Origin: Simiduia aestuariiviva
Lineage (GTDB): Bacteria; Pseudomonadota; Gammaproteobacteria; Pseudomonadales; Cellvibrionaceae
Assembly: GCF_014192475.1 (NCBI RefSeq)
Contig: NZ_JACHXZ010000003.1
Location: 62,001 to 126,000 of the forward strand
Direction of reading: 5' to 3'
Length of the DNA stretch: 64,000 bases
Under the pieces are notes generated by a model. It saw only the letters and a list, made by a program, of their open reading frames with translations. It made no database searches and was not told the origin of the DNA. Below are positions 27,240-38,080 of this stretch, piece after piece; position 1 is the stretch's first letter; each line of letters opens with the position of its first letter. A program made the translations under genes and the position numbers.

Positions 27240-28526
27240 TTAGTCGAAAAAGGGTGACCAAGCTGGCTCCCGAACATCTCCCTGTTTGGACGGCAATCGG
27301 AACTTAACACCGGCATCGAGAGAAACTGCTGCCAAAATGCCCTTGCCCTGAAAGCGTGTCGCGTACATCAGCATAGCACCATTCGGTGCAATACTCGGCG
27401 ACTCGTCCAAGTAGGTCTCTGTCAAAACTCGCAGATCACCACTTTGAATGTCTTGAGTAGCGATATGAAATACACCGTTTGAACGATGCACCATGACCAA
27501 ACTCTTTCCATCAGGGGAAACACGCGCCCTGGCGTTGTAATCGCCGGCAAAGGTTAAGCGTTCTACTATCCCAGTTGCAAGTGTTACTTTGTAAATTTGT
27601 GGCTTTCCTCCACGATTAGACGTAAAAACTAGCGCCTTACCGTCAGGTGTCCAACTCGGTTCGGTGTCGATGGCAAAATGCTGCGTGACGCGCGACAGTT
27701 GACGCGTGCCCAAGTGCAGCGTGTAGAGCTCCGGATTGCCGTCTTTTGATAACACCAGCGCCAATCGTTCACCGTCAGGTGAGAATGCCGGTGCACCGTT
27801 CAGCCCTTTAAAGTTTGTCACCTGCTCGCGCCTAGCCGTCGCCAACTCCTGCACAAAAATAGCTGCCCTTCCGGTTTCAAAGGACACATAGGCAACGCGC
27901 TTACCATCGGCGGACCAAGTAGGCGACATTAACGGGTGCTTGGACTCTAACAACAAGCGCGGGCGGGCGCCATCGGCGTCGGCCAGCATTAAACGAAAGC
28001 GATCGGTGGGCAGACTCTGCTGAAAAGCTTCCACGTACAATACTTGCGTGGAAAAGGCGCCGCGAATGCCGGTGATTTTTTCATACACTTCATCGCTAAT
28101 GAAGTGGGCCAAGTCGCGCAGCTGAGATTCACTGCCCGCCACAGTTTTGCGAAAAACCTTGCGCTGACCAAGGATATCGAACAACTCAAAGGTGACGGTA
28201 AAGCGCCCCGCCACTTCCTGAATATCGCCAGTCACCAAAAACTCAGTGCCCAGAATGCGCCAATCGCGGTAGATCACCTCCGCTTCCGCGCGCGGGAAGG
28301 CCAACATATCTTTGACCGGCACAGAGCGAAATTGACCGCTGAGAGTGAGATCGGCGCGCACAATTTCAGGGATGTCTTCCGGCAGACCTCGGGTGCCGCT
28401 CCAGCCAAAGGGCACGATGCCGATGATGGTGGGGTTGTCGACGCCCTGGGTAATTTCAATGGTCAGATCCGCCTGCGCGCGCAGGCAAAACACCAAGCCA
28501 AAAAGCAATACGAAGAGTTTTTTCAC
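27240..28526 (-). CDS. tolB: Periplasmic protein TolB
   Basis: 428 aa. Signal peptide (to RAQA), N-terminal alpha/beta domain (about 22-160) and a WD40-like beta-propeller with repeated SPDG-type blades ([59 protein letters not shown]). Links TolA and Pal. GTG start, overlapping the tolA stop by four bases (GTGA), so translation is coupled. Confidence 0.97.
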   Translation of the reverse strand: MKKLFVLLFGLVFCLRAQADLTIEITQGVDNPTIIGIVPFGWSGTRGLPEDIPEIVRADLTLSGQFRSVPVKDMLAFPRAEAEVIYRDWRILGTEFLVTGDIQEVAGRFTVTFELFDILGQRKVFRKTVAGSESQLRDLAHFISDEVYEKITGIRGAFSTQVLYVEAFQQSLPTDRFRLMLADADGARPRLLLESKHPLMSPTWSADGKRVAYVSFETGRAAIFVQELATARREQVTNFKGLNGAPAFSPDGERLALVLSKDGNPELYTLHLGTRQLSRVTQHFAIDTEPSWTPDGKALVFTSNRGGKPQIYKVTLATGIVERLTFAGDYNARARVSPDGKSLVMVHRSNGVFHIATQDIQSGDLRVLTETYLDESPSIAPNGAMLMYATRFQGKGILAAVSLDAGVKFRLPSKQGDVREPAWSPFFD

Positions 28527-29278
28527 TGCCGCAAATCCTGTGGTTCGAATTTCAAATTAAACTGCCTAAAGTTGCGCTCGAAGTGCTGAGGATCCATGCC
28601 CTGCAGCTCGGGAAAGCGCTCCGCCTTGCGCACTGCCGCTTCGGCACTGCGGTCGAAAGCGGGGTTGCCGCTCGACTTAATCACTTTTACATCAATGACT
28701 CGCCCAGTGGGTACCAACTGTATGCGCAGGGTGCAGCTCATACCATTGCGCGCCGACGGTGGGCGACTCCAGTTCATTTCCACCCTGTTTTGTATGGCGG
28801 CCATATAACTTTGCGCGGCTTCGGCGCTCAGTTTATCGGAGAGAAACTCATCCTCCTCTTCCACCGCCTCAAACAGCTCCGCCTCGCGGCGACGACGGCG
28901 CTCTTCCTGCGCCTGCTTTTCTTTGAGTTCGCGATCTCGCTTGGCCTTTTCTGCGGCCGCTTTGTCTTTGGCTGCCTTGTCTTTGGCGGCCTTTTCACGG
29001 GCGGCTTTTTCCTGCGCGAGCTTTTGCTGTTGTTTTCTAGCCTCGGCCTCGCGGCGCTCTTTCTCGCGGCGCTGCGCAGCTACATCAATCACCTTTTGTG
29101 GCTTGGCGCGCTGCTGTTTGGGCGCAGAGGTTTCCAGTTTCACCAATCGCGCCTCCACATAATTCGGCGCCACCTGCTTTTTAGGCACAGCGGTCGATTC
29201 CCAGCCGAACGCAAGCACCGCAACCAAGATTAGATGCAGGCCCACACTGACGAGAATTGGGAAGGCGGGTAAATTCAC
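28523..29278 (-). CDS. tolA: Tol system protein TolA
   Basis: 251 aa, GTG start. One N-terminal membrane helix (about 6-25), a long Lys/Ala/Glu-rich helical domain (about 55-130, repeated [11 protein letters not shown]) spanning the periplasm, and a C-terminal domain (about 150-251: [35 protein letters not shown]). Shorter than the E. coli protein (421 aa) mainly through a shorter helical domain, as in many marine species. Confidence 0.95.
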   Translation of the reverse strand: MNLPAFPILVSVGLHLILVAVLAFGWESTAVPKKQVAPNYVEARLVKLETSAPKQQRAKPQKVIDVAAQRREKERREAEARKQQQKLAQEKAAREKAAKDKAAKDKAAAEKAKRDRELKEKQAQEERRRRREAELFEAVEEEDEFLSDKLSAEAAQSYMAAIQNRVEMNWSRPPSARNGMSCTLRIQLVPTGRVIDVKVIKSSGNPAFDRSAEAAVRKAERFPELQGMDPQHFERNFRQFNLKFEPQDLRQ

Positions 29279-29285
29279 AATGGGC

Positions 29286-29711
29286 CTACAGCACCGGAGG
29301 CTCGGTTACCAAGCCCACCGAGGGCGCACCGGCCGCCTGCAGATCGGACATTAACGACACCACCAATCCGTACTCTGCCCGGTGATCGCCCCACACCAAC
29401 ACCGGTGTCTGCGGCTTTTGACGCAATATTTTGGCGACGGTATCGGTGATTTCTTTCAGCGGTTTCGCGCTTTTTTGATTGGCACCCAAGTTGATGTAAT
29501 AGGTGCCGTCTTTTTTAACAGAGACGATTAAAGGCTCTTCATCAGTTTGATCCATGGGCGCTGAAGGCGCTTTGGGCAAATCCACTTTGACACCCTGCAT
29601 CAACAGTGGCGCGGTGACCATAAACACCACCAACAACACCAGCATCACGTCGATATAGGGAACGACGTTGATCTCCGCCATGGGTTTTTTCTTAACGCGT
29701 TTACCGCTCAT
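29286..29711 (-). CDS. tolR: Tol-Pal proton channel subunit TolR
   Basis: 141 aa ExbD/TolR family. Membrane helix about 18-37 with the proton-carrying Asp21 (NVVPYIDVMLVLLVVFMV); periplasmic domain with DLPKAPS and ILRQKPQTPVLVWGD. CAGGAA precedes the ATG. Seven bp upstream of tolA. Confidence 0.96.
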   Translation of the reverse strand: MSGKRVKKKPMAEINVVPYIDVMLVLLVVFMVTAPLLMQGVKVDLPKAPSAPMDQTDEEPLIVSVKKDGTYYINLGANQKSAKPLKEITDTVAKILRQKPQTPVLVWGDHRAEYGLVVSLMSDLQAAGAPSVGLVTEPPVL

Positions 29712-29756
29712 GTGAAATTCCTGCCCTGCGCTGGCGACTGGTCGTGGTGTGCGGCA

Positions 29757-30440
29757 CTACTTTGAATGCACTTGGCGGTGCAAAATAGCCGAAAACTCAT
29801 CGGAAAACGTTTCATAGGCCGCGGTCAAAGATTCTGCCTTGGCACTGTAGCGGTTGTAGGCGAGTACGGCGGGAATGGCGGCAAACAAGCCCATGGCAGT
29901 GGCCACCAAGGCTTCAGAGATGCCGGGCGCCACCGTGGCCAGTGTCGCTTGGTGCACGTTGGCCAAGCCGCGAAAGGAATTCATGATGCCCCACACGGTA
30001 CCGAATAGACCGATGTAGGGGCTGACCGATGCAACGCTGGCTAGAAACGGCAAATGGGTTTCAAGTTTTTCCTCTTCGCGCGCCAAGGCTACGCGCATGG
30101 CGCGCTGCACGCCTTCCATGACCGCATCGGGATCGGCGCCCGACTGTTGGCGCAAACGGGAAAACTCTTTAAAGCCGGCGCGGAAAATATTTTCCAGACC
30201 CTCGGTCTGGCCGCCCTTGCCACTACCCTGGCGATACAACTGACTCAGATCAACGCCAGACCAAAAGTGCCGTTCAAACTCTTTCAGTGCCAATGACGCG
30301 CGATGTTGGTATATGCCGCGCTGAACGATCATTGCCCACGACACAATGGACGCCAAAAACAGCAACGCCATGACCAATTGCACCAACAGGCTGGCCTCGG
30401 CAATCAGGCTCCAAATCGACAGGGGTTCGGGTGTGTTCAT
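29757..30440 (-). CDS. tolQ: Tol-Pal proton channel subunit TolQ
   Basis: 227 aa ExbB/TolQ family with three membrane helices (about 14-38, 135-160, 172-195). The conserved region SPYIGLFGTVWGIMNSF and the third helix ATAMGLFAAIPAVLAYN form the ion path with TolR. Follows ybgC by 24 bp in the conserved order. Confidence 0.96.
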   Translation of the reverse strand: MNTPEPLSIWSLIAEASLLVQLVMALLFLASIVSWAMIVQRGIYQHRASLALKEFERHFWSGVDLSQLYRQGSGKGGQTEGLENIFRAGFKEFSRLRQQSGADPDAVMEGVQRAMRVALAREEEKLETHLPFLASVASVSPYIGLFGTVWGIMNSFRGLANVHQATLATVAPGISEALVATAMGLFAAIPAVLAYNRYSAKAESLTAAYETFSDEFSAILHRQVHSK

Positions 30441-30464
30441 GCAGACGGGTCTCGAATCAGTTTA

Positions 30465-30875
30465 TTAAGTTTTAGCTGCCAGTGCCGCGTGCACGTCCTC
30501 CGGCAGAGGCATCGGGCGCATGTCGTGTTGACGCACACAGGCCACTTTGATTTCAGCTTCGCACAAAAGTTCGTCGCCACGGTAAACACACTGCCGAAAC
30601 ACGACATAACTGCGCGCTAATCTACTCACCTGCGCAGTGACCTGCAAGCCGTCGTCTAAACGCGCAGCTCGAAGGTAGCGGGTGTTAGCCGAATGCACCA
30701 CTAGCAGGCGGTCACCGGCCAAAAATGCCGGCTTATCATACCCGAGCGTGCGCATAAATTCAGTGCGTGCACGCTCCATAAATTTTAAATAGTTCACGTA
30801 GTAAACGATGCCGCCGGCATCGGTGTCTTCGATGTAGACGCGCAGGGGCAACGCAAAGGGGGCCAACTCAGTCAC
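30465..30875 (-). CDS. ybgC: Acyl-CoA thioesterase of the Tol-Pal operon
   Basis: 136 aa hot-dog thioesterase. The catalytic aspartate is Asp19 in [17 protein letters not shown]. The start is a GTG at 30875, eight bases inside the end of ruvB, with AGGAG 7 nt upstream; a TTG further upstream is improbable. Position as first gene of the tol cluster is conserved. Confidence 0.94.
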   Translation of the reverse strand: MTELAPFALPLRVYIEDTDAGGIVYYVNYLKFMERARTEFMRTLGYDKPAFLAGDRLLVVHSANTRYLRAARLDDGLQVTAQVSRLARSYVVFRQCVYRGDELLCEAEIKVACVRQHDMRPMPLPEDVHAALAAKT

Positions 30876-31878
30876 GGCGAGGCTCCTGCAGGCCAAACAC
30901 TTCGTATGCCAACTGAGTGACCACGCGCCCGCGCGGCGTGCGCATCAGGTACCCCTGTTGGATAAGGTAGGGTTCCAAAACATCTACAATGGTGTCGCGC
31001 TCTTCACTGATGGCGGCGGCCAAACTCTCCACGCCCACCGGCCCACCGGCAAACTTTTCGATCATGGCCAGTAGCAGTCGGCGATCCATTTGATCGAAGC
31101 CCTGCTCGTCAACCGCCAACATGTTCAAGGCGGCATCGGCCACGCTGGCCGTGACGCGGCCATCACTTTTAACCTCGGCAAAATCGCGCACCCGTCGCAA
31201 CAACCGGTTGGCGATGCGCGGTGTACCGCGCGAGCGCCGCGCCACTTCAAAGGCGCCCGACTCATCCATGGTGATACCCATCAATTTGGCTGAACGGTTG
31301 ACGATATGAGTTAGATCTTTGACGTCATAAAACTCCAAGCGCTGCACTATGCCGAAGCGATCGCGCAGCGGTGAGGTCAATAAACCCGCGCGGGTAGTCG
31401 CTCCCACCAGCGTGAAGGGCGGGAGATCCAACTTGATGGAGCGCGCAGCCGGGCCCTCGCCAATCATGATATCCAACTGAAAATCTTCCATGGCCGGGTA
31501 CAAGATTTCCTCAACGGCCGGGCTCAAGCGGTGAATCTCATCGATAAATAAGACATCGCCCGGCTCTAGGTTGGTCATCAGCGCAGCCAGATCACCGGCT
31601 TTATCCAGCACGGGCCCCGACGTACTTTTTAACGCGACCCCCATTTCATTGGCAACGATGTTGGCGAGGGTTGTTTTGCCCAAACCAGGCGGGCCGAAAA
31701 CCAAGGTGTGATCCAGCGCCTCTTTGCGTCCGAGGGCTGCGGCAATAAATATTTCCATTTGCTCGCGCACTTTGGCCTGCCCCACATAATCTGCCAACTG
31801 TTTGGGGCGCACCGTGCGGTCGAGTAAATCTTCGCGCTCGACAGTTTCGGCGCTGATAAGACGGTCTTTTTCAATCAT
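30868..31878 (-). CDS. ruvB: Holliday junction DNA helicase RuvB
   Basis: 336 aa AAA+ motor of branch migration. Walker A GPPGLGKT at 62-69, Walker B VLFIDEIH, sensor 1 [10 protein letters not shown], arginine finger region [15 protein letters not shown], and the C-terminal winged helix ([20 protein letters not shown]). Eleven bp after ruvA. Confidence 0.97.
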   Translation of the reverse strand: MIEKDRLISAETVEREDLLDRTVRPKQLADYVGQAKVREQMEIFIAAALGRKEALDHTLVFGPPGLGKTTLANIVANEMGVALKSTSGPVLDKAGDLAALMTNLEPGDVLFIDEIHRLSPAVEEILYPAMEDFQLDIMIGEGPAARSIKLDLPPFTLVGATTRAGLLTSPLRDRFGIVQRLEFYDVKDLTHIVNRSAKLMGITMDESGAFEVARRSRGTPRIANRLLRRVRDFAEVKSDGRVTASVADAALNMLAVDEQGFDQMDRRLLLAMIEKFAGGPVGVESLAAAISEERDTIVDVLEPYLIQQGYLMRTPRGRVVTQLAYEVFGLQEPRRD

Positions 31879-31888
31879 AGGTCGGTCA

Positions 31889-32506
31889 CTACACCGGAAT
31901 CATGGCTTTAAGTGCCAGGCGAATTAACTCCTGACTGTTGGCATCGGGCGATTGTTTGTGCGCGCTGCCAATGGCTTTGGTGGCGTCTGCCGGCTTGTAA
32001 CCCAGGGCGATTAAAGCCGCTTCGGCGTCATCGCGAGCGTCTGCAACTACAGGAGCGCCACTGGCCTGTTCCAGGGCCGCCAACGCGCCGGACTCTGCGC
32101 CAAAGCCCGCCAGTTTATCGCGCAGCTCAATCACCAAACGCTCGGCGGTTTTTTTACCCACACCGGGTACTTTCACCAATGCGGCCACATTGTCTTGCGC
32201 TACACAGCGCGCGATGGTTGCCGCCTCCATGCCCGACAAAATACCCAGTGCCATCTTCGGCCCCACACCACTGACTTTAATCAACGTGCGAAACAATTCG
32301 CGATCGGATTTGTCGGCAAAGCCAAACAGCTGGTGGGCCGTTTCCGAAATCGCCAAATGGGTGTGCAACGTACAGCTCGCGCCGAGTTCAGGCAGTTTAT
32401 AGAAGGTGGTCATGGGCGCCTGAATTTCGTAGCCCACGCCTTGGGTGTCCACCACCACAAACGGTGGCTGCTTTTCAACTATTCGGCCTGTTATGCGTCC
32501 GATCAT
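31889..32506 (-). CDS. ruvA: Holliday junction binding protein RuvA
   Basis: 205 aa. Domain I OB fold ([28 protein letters not shown]), domain II with two helix-hairpin-helix motifs ([18 protein letters not shown] and [19 protein letters not shown]) and a C-terminal RuvB-contacting domain ([21 protein letters not shown]). Confidence 0.97.
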   Translation of the reverse strand: MIGRITGRIVEKQPPFVVVDTQGVGYEIQAPMTTFYKLPELGASCTLHTHLAISETAHQLFGFADKSDRELFRTLIKVSGVGPKMALGILSGMEAATIARCVAQDNVAALVKVPGVGKKTAERLVIELRDKLAGFGAESGALAALEQASGAPVVADARDDAEAALIALGYKPADATKAIGSAHKQSPDANSQELIRLALKAMIPV

Positions 32507-32566
32507 GAGTGTCTCTTTTATAGCGTTAGGTTAACCGGGTAGATTTTATCGGCAGCGGCGTCGCCG

Positions 32567-33085
32567 CTATTTGACGATGCGCCCGCGCCGGTAGCGACCG
32601 GCATCTGTGCTCGCCATCATACCCCGTGAATGGCTGTGGCACAGCGCCACGGCCAGTGCATCGGCGGCATCTTCCTGCGGCGTACCGGGCAGTGCCAACA
32701 AGGCCTTGACCATGTGTTGCACCTGCTCTTTTGTGGCCCCGCCATTGCCGACCACCGCCTGCTTTACTTTGCGCGCCTCGTATTCAGCCACCGGCAAATC
32801 CGCGTGCACCGCCGCCACGATGGCTGCCCCACGCGCCTGCCCCAATTTCAGCGCGCTACCGGCGCTCTTTGCCATAAAAACATGCTCGATGGCGAATTCA
32901 TCGGGCTGGTATTCGCCAATGATTTGGGTAATGCCGTCAAAGATAATTTTTAACCGCGCAGGCAACTCGCCGGTAGGCAGGCGAATAACGCCGCTGGTAA
33001 CGTAGCGCGGCTGCCGGCCTTGGGTATCGATTATGCCAAAGCCCGTTTTCAGTGAACCCGGGTCGATACCCAGAATAATGGACAT
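32567..33085 (-). CDS. ruvC: Crossover junction endodeoxyribonuclease RuvC
   Basis: 172 aa Holliday junction resolvase. The four catalytic acids are Asp8 (ILGIDPGS), Glu67 (FAIEHVFM), Asp139 and Asp142 ([14 protein letters not shown]). In the conserved yebC-ruvC-ruvA-ruvB order. Confidence 0.97.
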   Translation of the reverse strand: MSIILGIDPGSLKTGFGIIDTQGRQPRYVTSGVIRLPTGELPARLKIIFDGITQIIGEYQPDEFAIEHVFMAKSAGSALKLGQARGAAIVAAVHADLPVAEYEARKVKQAVVGNGGATKEQVQHMVKALLALPGTPQEDAADALAVALCHSHSRGMMASTDAGRYRRGRIVK

Positions 33086-33145
33086 AGGAGCGTCTTGATG
33101 ATGTCGAAGGCCGAGAGTGTCCCACGGCCACCAACAGGGGGCAAG

Positions 33146-33889
33146 TCAGTCGAGCGCAGCCATGATATCTGGTGCGATATCGGCATTGGTATACACGTTT
33201 TGCACGTCGTCGAGGTCTTCTAGCATGTCGATCAAGCCCATGACCTTTTGCGCAGTTTCCACATCGCCAATGGCCACTTGGGTGGACGGTAACATGGTCA
33301 CTTCGGCGTTGTCTGGGGTAAAGCCGGCAGCCACTAAGGCCTCTTTGACGTTTAGAAAATCTTCAAACGCCGTTTGGATTTCGATACTGCCATCGTCTTG
33401 GCTCACCACATCCTCGGCGCCCGCCTCAATGGCCACCTCCATCAGTGCATCTTCATCGCCCGACTCAAACAATATGACGCCGGTGCGCGAAAACAAGTAG
33501 GCCACTGAGCCGTCGGTACCCAAATTGCCACCGCGCTTACTAAACGCATGGCGCACATCGGCGACGGTGCGATTGCGGTTGTCGGTCATGCACTCAATGA
33601 GCACCGCCACGCCAGCTACCGCGTAACCTTCGTAGGTGCACTCTTCGTAGTTGTCGGCATCGCCTATGCCCGCCCCTTTAGCAATGGCCTTTTCGATGGT
33701 ATCGCGCTTCATATTGGCGCCCAGCGCCTTATCGACGGCTGCGCGCAAGCGGGGGTTGTCGTCGGGGTTGGGGCCACCTTTGGCCGCCACGGTAAGTTCA
33801 CGAATGATCTTGGTAAAAATCTTGCCGCGCTTGGCGTCCTGTGCCGCCTTGCGATGCCGGATATTTGCCCACTTACTGTGGCCTGCCAT
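33146..33889 (-). CDS. yebC: YebC/PmpR-family regulatory protein
   Basis: 247 aa, starting [22 protein letters not shown]. The family (TACO1-like) acts in translation of proline-rich stretches or as a DNA-binding regulator in different species; the role here is not fixed by sequence. Motifs: [18 protein letters not shown] and [16 protein letters not shown]. Upstream of ruvC as usual. Confidence 0.95.
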   Translation of the reverse strand: MAGHSKWANIRHRKAAQDAKRGKIFTKIIRELTVAAKGGPNPDDNPRLRAAVDKALGANMKRDTIEKAIAKGAGIGDADNYEECTYEGYAVAGVAVLIECMTDNRNRTVADVRHAFSKRGGNLGTDGSVAYLFSRTGVILFESGDEDALMEVAIEAGAEDVVSQDDGSIEIQTAFEDFLNVKEALVAAGFTPDNAEVTMLPSTQVAIGDVETAQKVMGLIDMLEDLDDVQNVYTNADIAPDIMAALD

Positions 33890-33935
33890 GGTGGTATGTC
33901 CCCTTAAGCGTCAATCAACAGGTCGAGAGTGAGGC

Positions 33936-35711
33936 CTATTTGGCCTCTTCTTTCTTCTCTTTTTCACGCAACTTAATGTGCAGCTCGCGCAATTGTTTGG
34001 TGTCTACGGCGCCCGGGGCGTCGGTCATCACACAGGCCGCCGATTGGGTTTTCGGGAAGGCAATGACATCGCGAATCGACGCGGAATCGGTCATTAGCAT
34101 AATCAAGCGATCCAAGCCAAAGGCCAAACCGCCGTGCGGTGGGGCACCGTATTTAAGCGCGTCCAACAAGAAGCCAAACTTTTCGCGCTGCTCTTCGGCA
34201 CTGATGCCCAGAATCTTAAACACCGCCTGTTGCATGGATTGATCGTGAATACGCACAGATCCACCCCCCAGCTCGGTGCCGTTTAGCACCATATCGTAGG
34301 CGCGCGACAACGCGGTGGTCGGGTTGGCCACCAGCTCTTCGGGCGAGCACGAGGGCGCAGTGAAGGGATGGTGCAATGCCGTCACGCCATCGTCGGTCTC
34401 TTCGAACATGGGGAAGTCGACCACCCACAGTGGCGCCCACTTACAGGTGTAGAGATCGAGGTCCGCACCAATCTTGCAGCGCAATGCGCCCAATGCTTCC
34501 GTAACAACTTTAATAGTGTCGGCACCGAAGAACACGATGTCGCCATTTTTGGCATCCACGCGTTCCATCACCTTCATGGTGACGTCATCGCCCAAGAACT
34601 TAATGATGGGCGACTGCAGGCCTTCAACGCCCTTCTCAATTTCGTTAACTTTAATCCACGCCAAGCCCTTCGCGCCGTAAATGCCCACAAACTTGGTGTA
34701 ATCATCGATTTGCTTGCGCGAAATTTCCGCACCGCCCTGCACCTTCAATGCCGTAACCCGGCACTTGGGATCATTGGCGGGGCCGGCAAACACTTTAAAT
34801 TCGATGTCTTTGAGCAGGTCTTTGATTTCTACCAATTCCAGAGGAATGCGCAGGTCCGGCTTGTCTGAGCCGTACTTATCCATGGCCTCTTGCCAGCTCA
34901 TGTGCGGGAAATCGCCCAAATCCACATCCATCAAGGATTTGAACAAGTCTTTGATCATGCCCTCGGTGATGCCCATGATGCCGGCCTCGTCCATGAACGA
35001 GGTTTCGATATCGATTTGGGTAAATTCAGGCTGGCGATCGGCGCGCAAGTCTTCATCGCGGAAACACTTGGCCACTTGATAGTAGCGATCGAATCCCGAC
35101 ACCATTAACAGCTGCTTAAACAACTGAGGCGACTGAGGCAGCGCGAAAAACTTGCCGTCGTGCGTGCGCGATGGCACCAAATAATCGCGCGCGCCCTCGG
35201 GGGTGGCACGGGTCAGGATAGGAGTTTCAATATCCAAGAAACCCGCGCCGTCCAAATAGTTGCGAATGGCGGTGGTCACTTTCGAGCGGAATCGCAGGTT
35301 GTGCTGCATCTCGGTGCGACGCAAATCCACATAGCGATACTTTAAACGCACGTCCTCGCCCACGCTGACGTGAGAATCTAACTGGAAGGGTGGCGTTTCG
35401 GCGGTATTCAGAATTTCCAATCCCGTGCCGTACACTTCCACTTCACCGGTAGACATCTTGGGATTGACCGTCGCCTCACTGCGCGCACGCACGCGCCCTG
35501 TGACCTTCAGCACATATTCACTGCGCACCTTGTCGGCGAGTGCGAAATTGGCCGAATCGGGATCAAACACCACCTGCACGATGCCATCGCGATCGCGCAG
35601 GTCTAAGAAAATCACACCGCCATGGTCGCGCCGACGGTCTACCCAGCCACACAGGGTGACCTCTTGATCTATAAATGATGCGTTAAGGGCGCCACAGTAT
35701 TCGGTGCGCAT
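33936..35711 (-). CDS. aspS: Aspartyl-tRNA synthetase
   Basis: 591 aa class II synthetase. N-terminal OB anticodon-binding domain ([23 protein letters not shown]), class II motif 2 region [18 protein letters not shown] and motif 3 [13 protein letters not shown], and the bacterial GAD insertion. An intact Asp-type sequence; whether it is non-discriminating cannot be said. Confidence 0.97.
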   Translation of the reverse strand: MRTEYCGALNASFIDQEVTLCGWVDRRRDHGGVIFLDLRDRDGIVQVVFDPDSANFALADKVRSEYVLKVTGRVRARSEATVNPKMSTGEVEVYGTGLEILNTAETPPFQLDSHVSVGEDVRLKYRYVDLRRTEMQHNLRFRSKVTTAIRNYLDGAGFLDIETPILTRATPEGARDYLVPSRTHDGKFFALPQSPQLFKQLLMVSGFDRYYQVAKCFRDEDLRADRQPEFTQIDIETSFMDEAGIMGITEGMIKDLFKSLMDVDLGDFPHMSWQEAMDKYGSDKPDLRIPLELVEIKDLLKDIEFKVFAGPANDPKCRVTALKVQGGAEISRKQIDDYTKFVGIYGAKGLAWIKVNEIEKGVEGLQSPIIKFLGDDVTMKVMERVDAKNGDIVFFGADTIKVVTEALGALRCKIGADLDLYTCKWAPLWVVDFPMFEETDDGVTALHHPFTAPSCSPEELVANPTTALSRAYDMVLNGTELGGGSVRIHDQSMQQAVFKILGISAEEQREKFGFLLDALKYGAPPHGGLAFGLDRLIMLMTDSASIRDVIAFPKTQSAACVMTDAPGAVDTKQLRELHIKLREKEKKEEAK

Positions 35712-35766
35712 AATCAGAAATCCCGTTATCTAAATAAATGATTGTTCTATTAATGAATCCAGCGGC

Positions 35767-36048
35767 TCAGGCTGCTCCCGCAGTTGAGCCTTTGGCGGAC
35801 GCGCTCTTTGCTGAGTCCGACGCTTTGGCGGGGGCGCTTGAGTCACCCGCCAAGTTTTTCTTTTTACCGCCCTTAAAGTCGGTCTCGTACCAACCGCCAC
35901 CTTTTAAACGAAAACCGGCCGCCGACACCTGTTTGGTCAGACTAGCCTGCTTACATTCAGGGCAATCGGTCAGAGGCGCATCGCTGATTTTTTGCAGCGC
36001 CTCAAGTTCATGTCCACAGGACCCACAGCGATACTCATAGATGGGCAT
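35767..36048 (-). CDS. FmdB-family zinc ribbon protein
   Basis: 93 aa. Zinc ribbon with CGSCG and CPECK cysteine pairs at 8-11 and 29-32 and the family start MPIYEYRC; a flexible Ala/Ser/Lys tail follows. AGGAGC precedes the ATG. Putative regulator of unknown target; adjacency to aspS is common in Pseudomonas-like genomes. Confidence 0.93.
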   Translation of the reverse strand: MPIYEYRCGSCGHELEALQKISDAPLTDCPECKQASLTKQVSAAGFRLKGGGWYETDFKGGKKKNLAGDSSAPAKASDSAKSASAKGSTAGAA

Positions 36049-36223
36049 AACAGCTCCTGACAGTCAAACTGGCAAAATTTGGGTATTTAGGGCTTTTCAG
36101 CGCCCAGCGGATGCCCACATTTGGGGCCTGAGCGTGAAAAACGGGCGATTATAGCCTGTGCGTGGCGGCGGATAAACCACGTTTCTGGTCTAAGCTTCAT
36201 GCAATTGTCACGGGACCGAGACT

Positions 36224-37312
36224 ATGCCCCCTCTGGACTTCGCCAACCCCGATCAGGAAATGGTGTCCGATTTCTTTGCCGACTTCGAAGAAGCCTACCA
36301 AGCGGCCGAGCGCCTGCTGCTCAAGCTGGAGCGCAGCCCACAGGATACAGCACTACTGGCGGACCTGTTTCGGCGCGTACACACCATCAAAGGCAATCTT
36401 ATTTACATCGGGCTGGCCGACATCTGCCCGCTGCTGCAAAGCGTAGAAGATGTGCTGGAACCGCTGCGCCAGGGGAAAATTGCCTACGACGACCTGTTGA
36501 GCGATGTGATTCTGCTGGCCATGGACAACACGCACAAGCTGGTGGACAGCCGGCTACATGGCCAGCCAGCCCCCATGGCGGACGACCAGATACCACCCAT
36601 CTGCGCCGCCATCAGCAAGCTGGCAGACTGTACTGCCGAGCAAAGGCCCAAACTGATCCACCACTGCATCGCGGCGCTTAACTCAGAAATAGAAACACCT
36701 TTGGAGGCCGGCCACGAGTTTTCAGATTTCGGGATCGACCCCAATCAAGACCTCAATTTTTTCTCCCAGTTACTGCCCGCTATCGACCAGCGCTCACCCT
36801 ATTGGCAGGGTCGCACGCGGCGCATTGCACAGCTAGCGCTCAATATGAACCGCGCGGCCAACAACCCCATAGACCCCAGTCAATTGCTGGCGGCGGTCTA
36901 TATGCACGACTTTGGCATGGCCTTCCTACCCTTGAGCCTGCTCCATAAACCGGGCACCTATACCGAAGGCGAGCGAGAACAGGTTCGCGCCCATCTCCAC
37001 ATCGCCGTCGATTTGCTGCGCACTATGGGCACCTGGGATGACGCTGCCGAGATGGTGGCGCAACACCACGAAACCATGAACGGTACGGGCTACCCCGACA
37101 GACTCAATGAGAGCCAAATATGCGACGGCGCAAAAATTATCGCCATAGTGGATGCCTTCGACGCCTGCGTGAACAGTCGCGCCCATGTGAATCTGCCCCA
37201 GCGCCCGCTCATCCGCGCCATTTTAGAAATCAATCGCTACGCCGGCAGTCAATTCAGCCAATACTGGGTAGATGTCTTTAATACGGTGGCGCGGCCCAAC
37301 AACCGCACTTAA
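36224..37312 (+). CDS. HPt / HD-GYP two-domain signalling protein
   Basis: 362 aa. N-terminal histidine phosphotransfer domain (about 10-110) with the phosphorylatable His53 in RRVHTIKGN; C-terminal HD-GYP-type domain (about 175-355) with His228-Asp229 (YMHDFGM), HHETMNGTGYP (281-291) and VDAFDACVNSR. HD-GYP proteins degrade c-di-GMP. Here the lysine of the canonical HDxGK is methionine and the HPxxG element reads HLHIAV, so activity is uncertain. There is no receiver domain, unusual for HD-GYP proteins: phosphate would come from a separate kinase or receiver. Transcribed alone. Confidence 0.87.
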   Translation: MPPLDFANPDQEMVSDFFADFEEAYQAAERLLLKLERSPQDTALLADLFRRVHTIKGNLIYIGLADICPLLQSVEDVLEPLRQGKIAYDDLLSDVILLAMDNTHKLVDSRLHGQPAPMADDQIPPICAAISKLADCTAEQRPKLIHHCIAALNSEIETPLEAGHEFSDFGIDPNQDLNFFSQLLPAIDQRSPYWQGRTRRIAQLALNMNRAANNPIDPSQLLAAVYMHDFGMAFLPLSLLHKPGTYTEGEREQVRAHLHIAVDLLRTMGTWDDAAEMVAQHHETMNGTGYPDRLNESQICDGAKIIAIVDAFDACVNSRAHVNLPQRPLIRAILEINRYAGSQFSQYWVDVFNTVARPNNRT

Positions 37313-37603
37313 TGCCACTAGGCGCGACTGTTACCTGTGTGAACATTGGTAGCCATTAGTGGCGGCTCATCCGCCAAAGTCAGAAAAAACGCCTTTTTTT
37401 AAGCTTTTCTGCAATCTGTTATTGCCGCATCCCTAAGAATGCTTTATATATAGTGTCCAAGCGCACCGAGGAGCGTTTAAGCCTATAAAACAAGGCCTTT
37501 TTCACCCTCGATAATCAGGGACGGCTACCTAAGCCAGCCCAGGCTGCTTACCCTTTAAATTTAATGAAGTTAAAACAAAAACCAATTTCAAAAGGATTCA
37601 CGC

Positions 37604-38008
37604 ATGGCCGCCAAAAAAGCCCCTGCCAAAAAAGCTCCAGCAAAAGCGAAAGCCGCACCTAAAGCCAAAGCGGCCAAAAAGCCCGCTGCTCTGAAAGCCG
37701 TCAGCGAGCGTTTTACCAAAACCCAAATTGTCACCCACATTGCAGAAACCACTGAACTGAGCAAAAAAGAAGTCAGCGCTGTGTTAGAAGAGCTGGGCAA
37801 CGTCATTGAAGCCCACATCAAGAAAAGAGCCTGCGGTGAATTCGTACTGCCCGGCATGCTAAAAATCAACACCGTGAAGAAGCCTGCCAAAAAGGCACGC
37901 AAGGGCATCAACCCCTTCACCGGTGAAGAGACCATGTTCAAGGCCAAGCCTGCAAGCACCTCGGTTAAGATTCGCCCGCTAAAGAAACTGAAGGAAATGG
38001 CCGTTTAA
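37604..38008 (+). CDS. HU-family DNA-binding protein with histone-H1-like N-terminal tail
   Basis: 134 aa. Residues 1-30 are a Lys/Ala/Pro tail of AAKKA/PAKKA/KAKAA repeats like eukaryotic histone H1 and AlgP-type tails. Residues 34-130 are an HU/IHF-like fold: FTKTQIVTHIAETTELSKKEV, GEFVLPGMLKINTVKKPAKK and the DNA-binding arm region GINPFTGEETMFKAKPAS. AAAGGA precedes the start and an intrinsic terminator follows, so it is monocistronic with a 291-bp leader region. Probably a nucleoid protein, distinct from the housekeeping HU. Confidence 0.9.
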   Translation: MAAKKAPAKKAPAKAKAAPKAKAAKKPAALKAVSERFTKTQIVTHIAETTELSKKEVSAVLEELGNVIEAHIKKRACGEFVLPGMLKINTVKKPAKKARKGINPFTGEETMFKAKPASTSVKIRPLKKLKEMAV

Positions 38009-38022
38009 GCCATACTCATTCA

Positions 38023-38060
38023 GCCAAAAAAAAGCACTCTTCGAGTGCTTTTTTTTTGGC
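38023..38060 (+). terminator. Bidirectional terminator
   Basis: Stem AGCACTC / GAGTGCT with a TT/TTC loop flanked by an A run and nine T; lies between convergent genes (HU-like and DUF885) and can serve both. Confidence 0.92.
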
Positions 38061-38080
38061 CTAAAATTTGTGCATATCAC

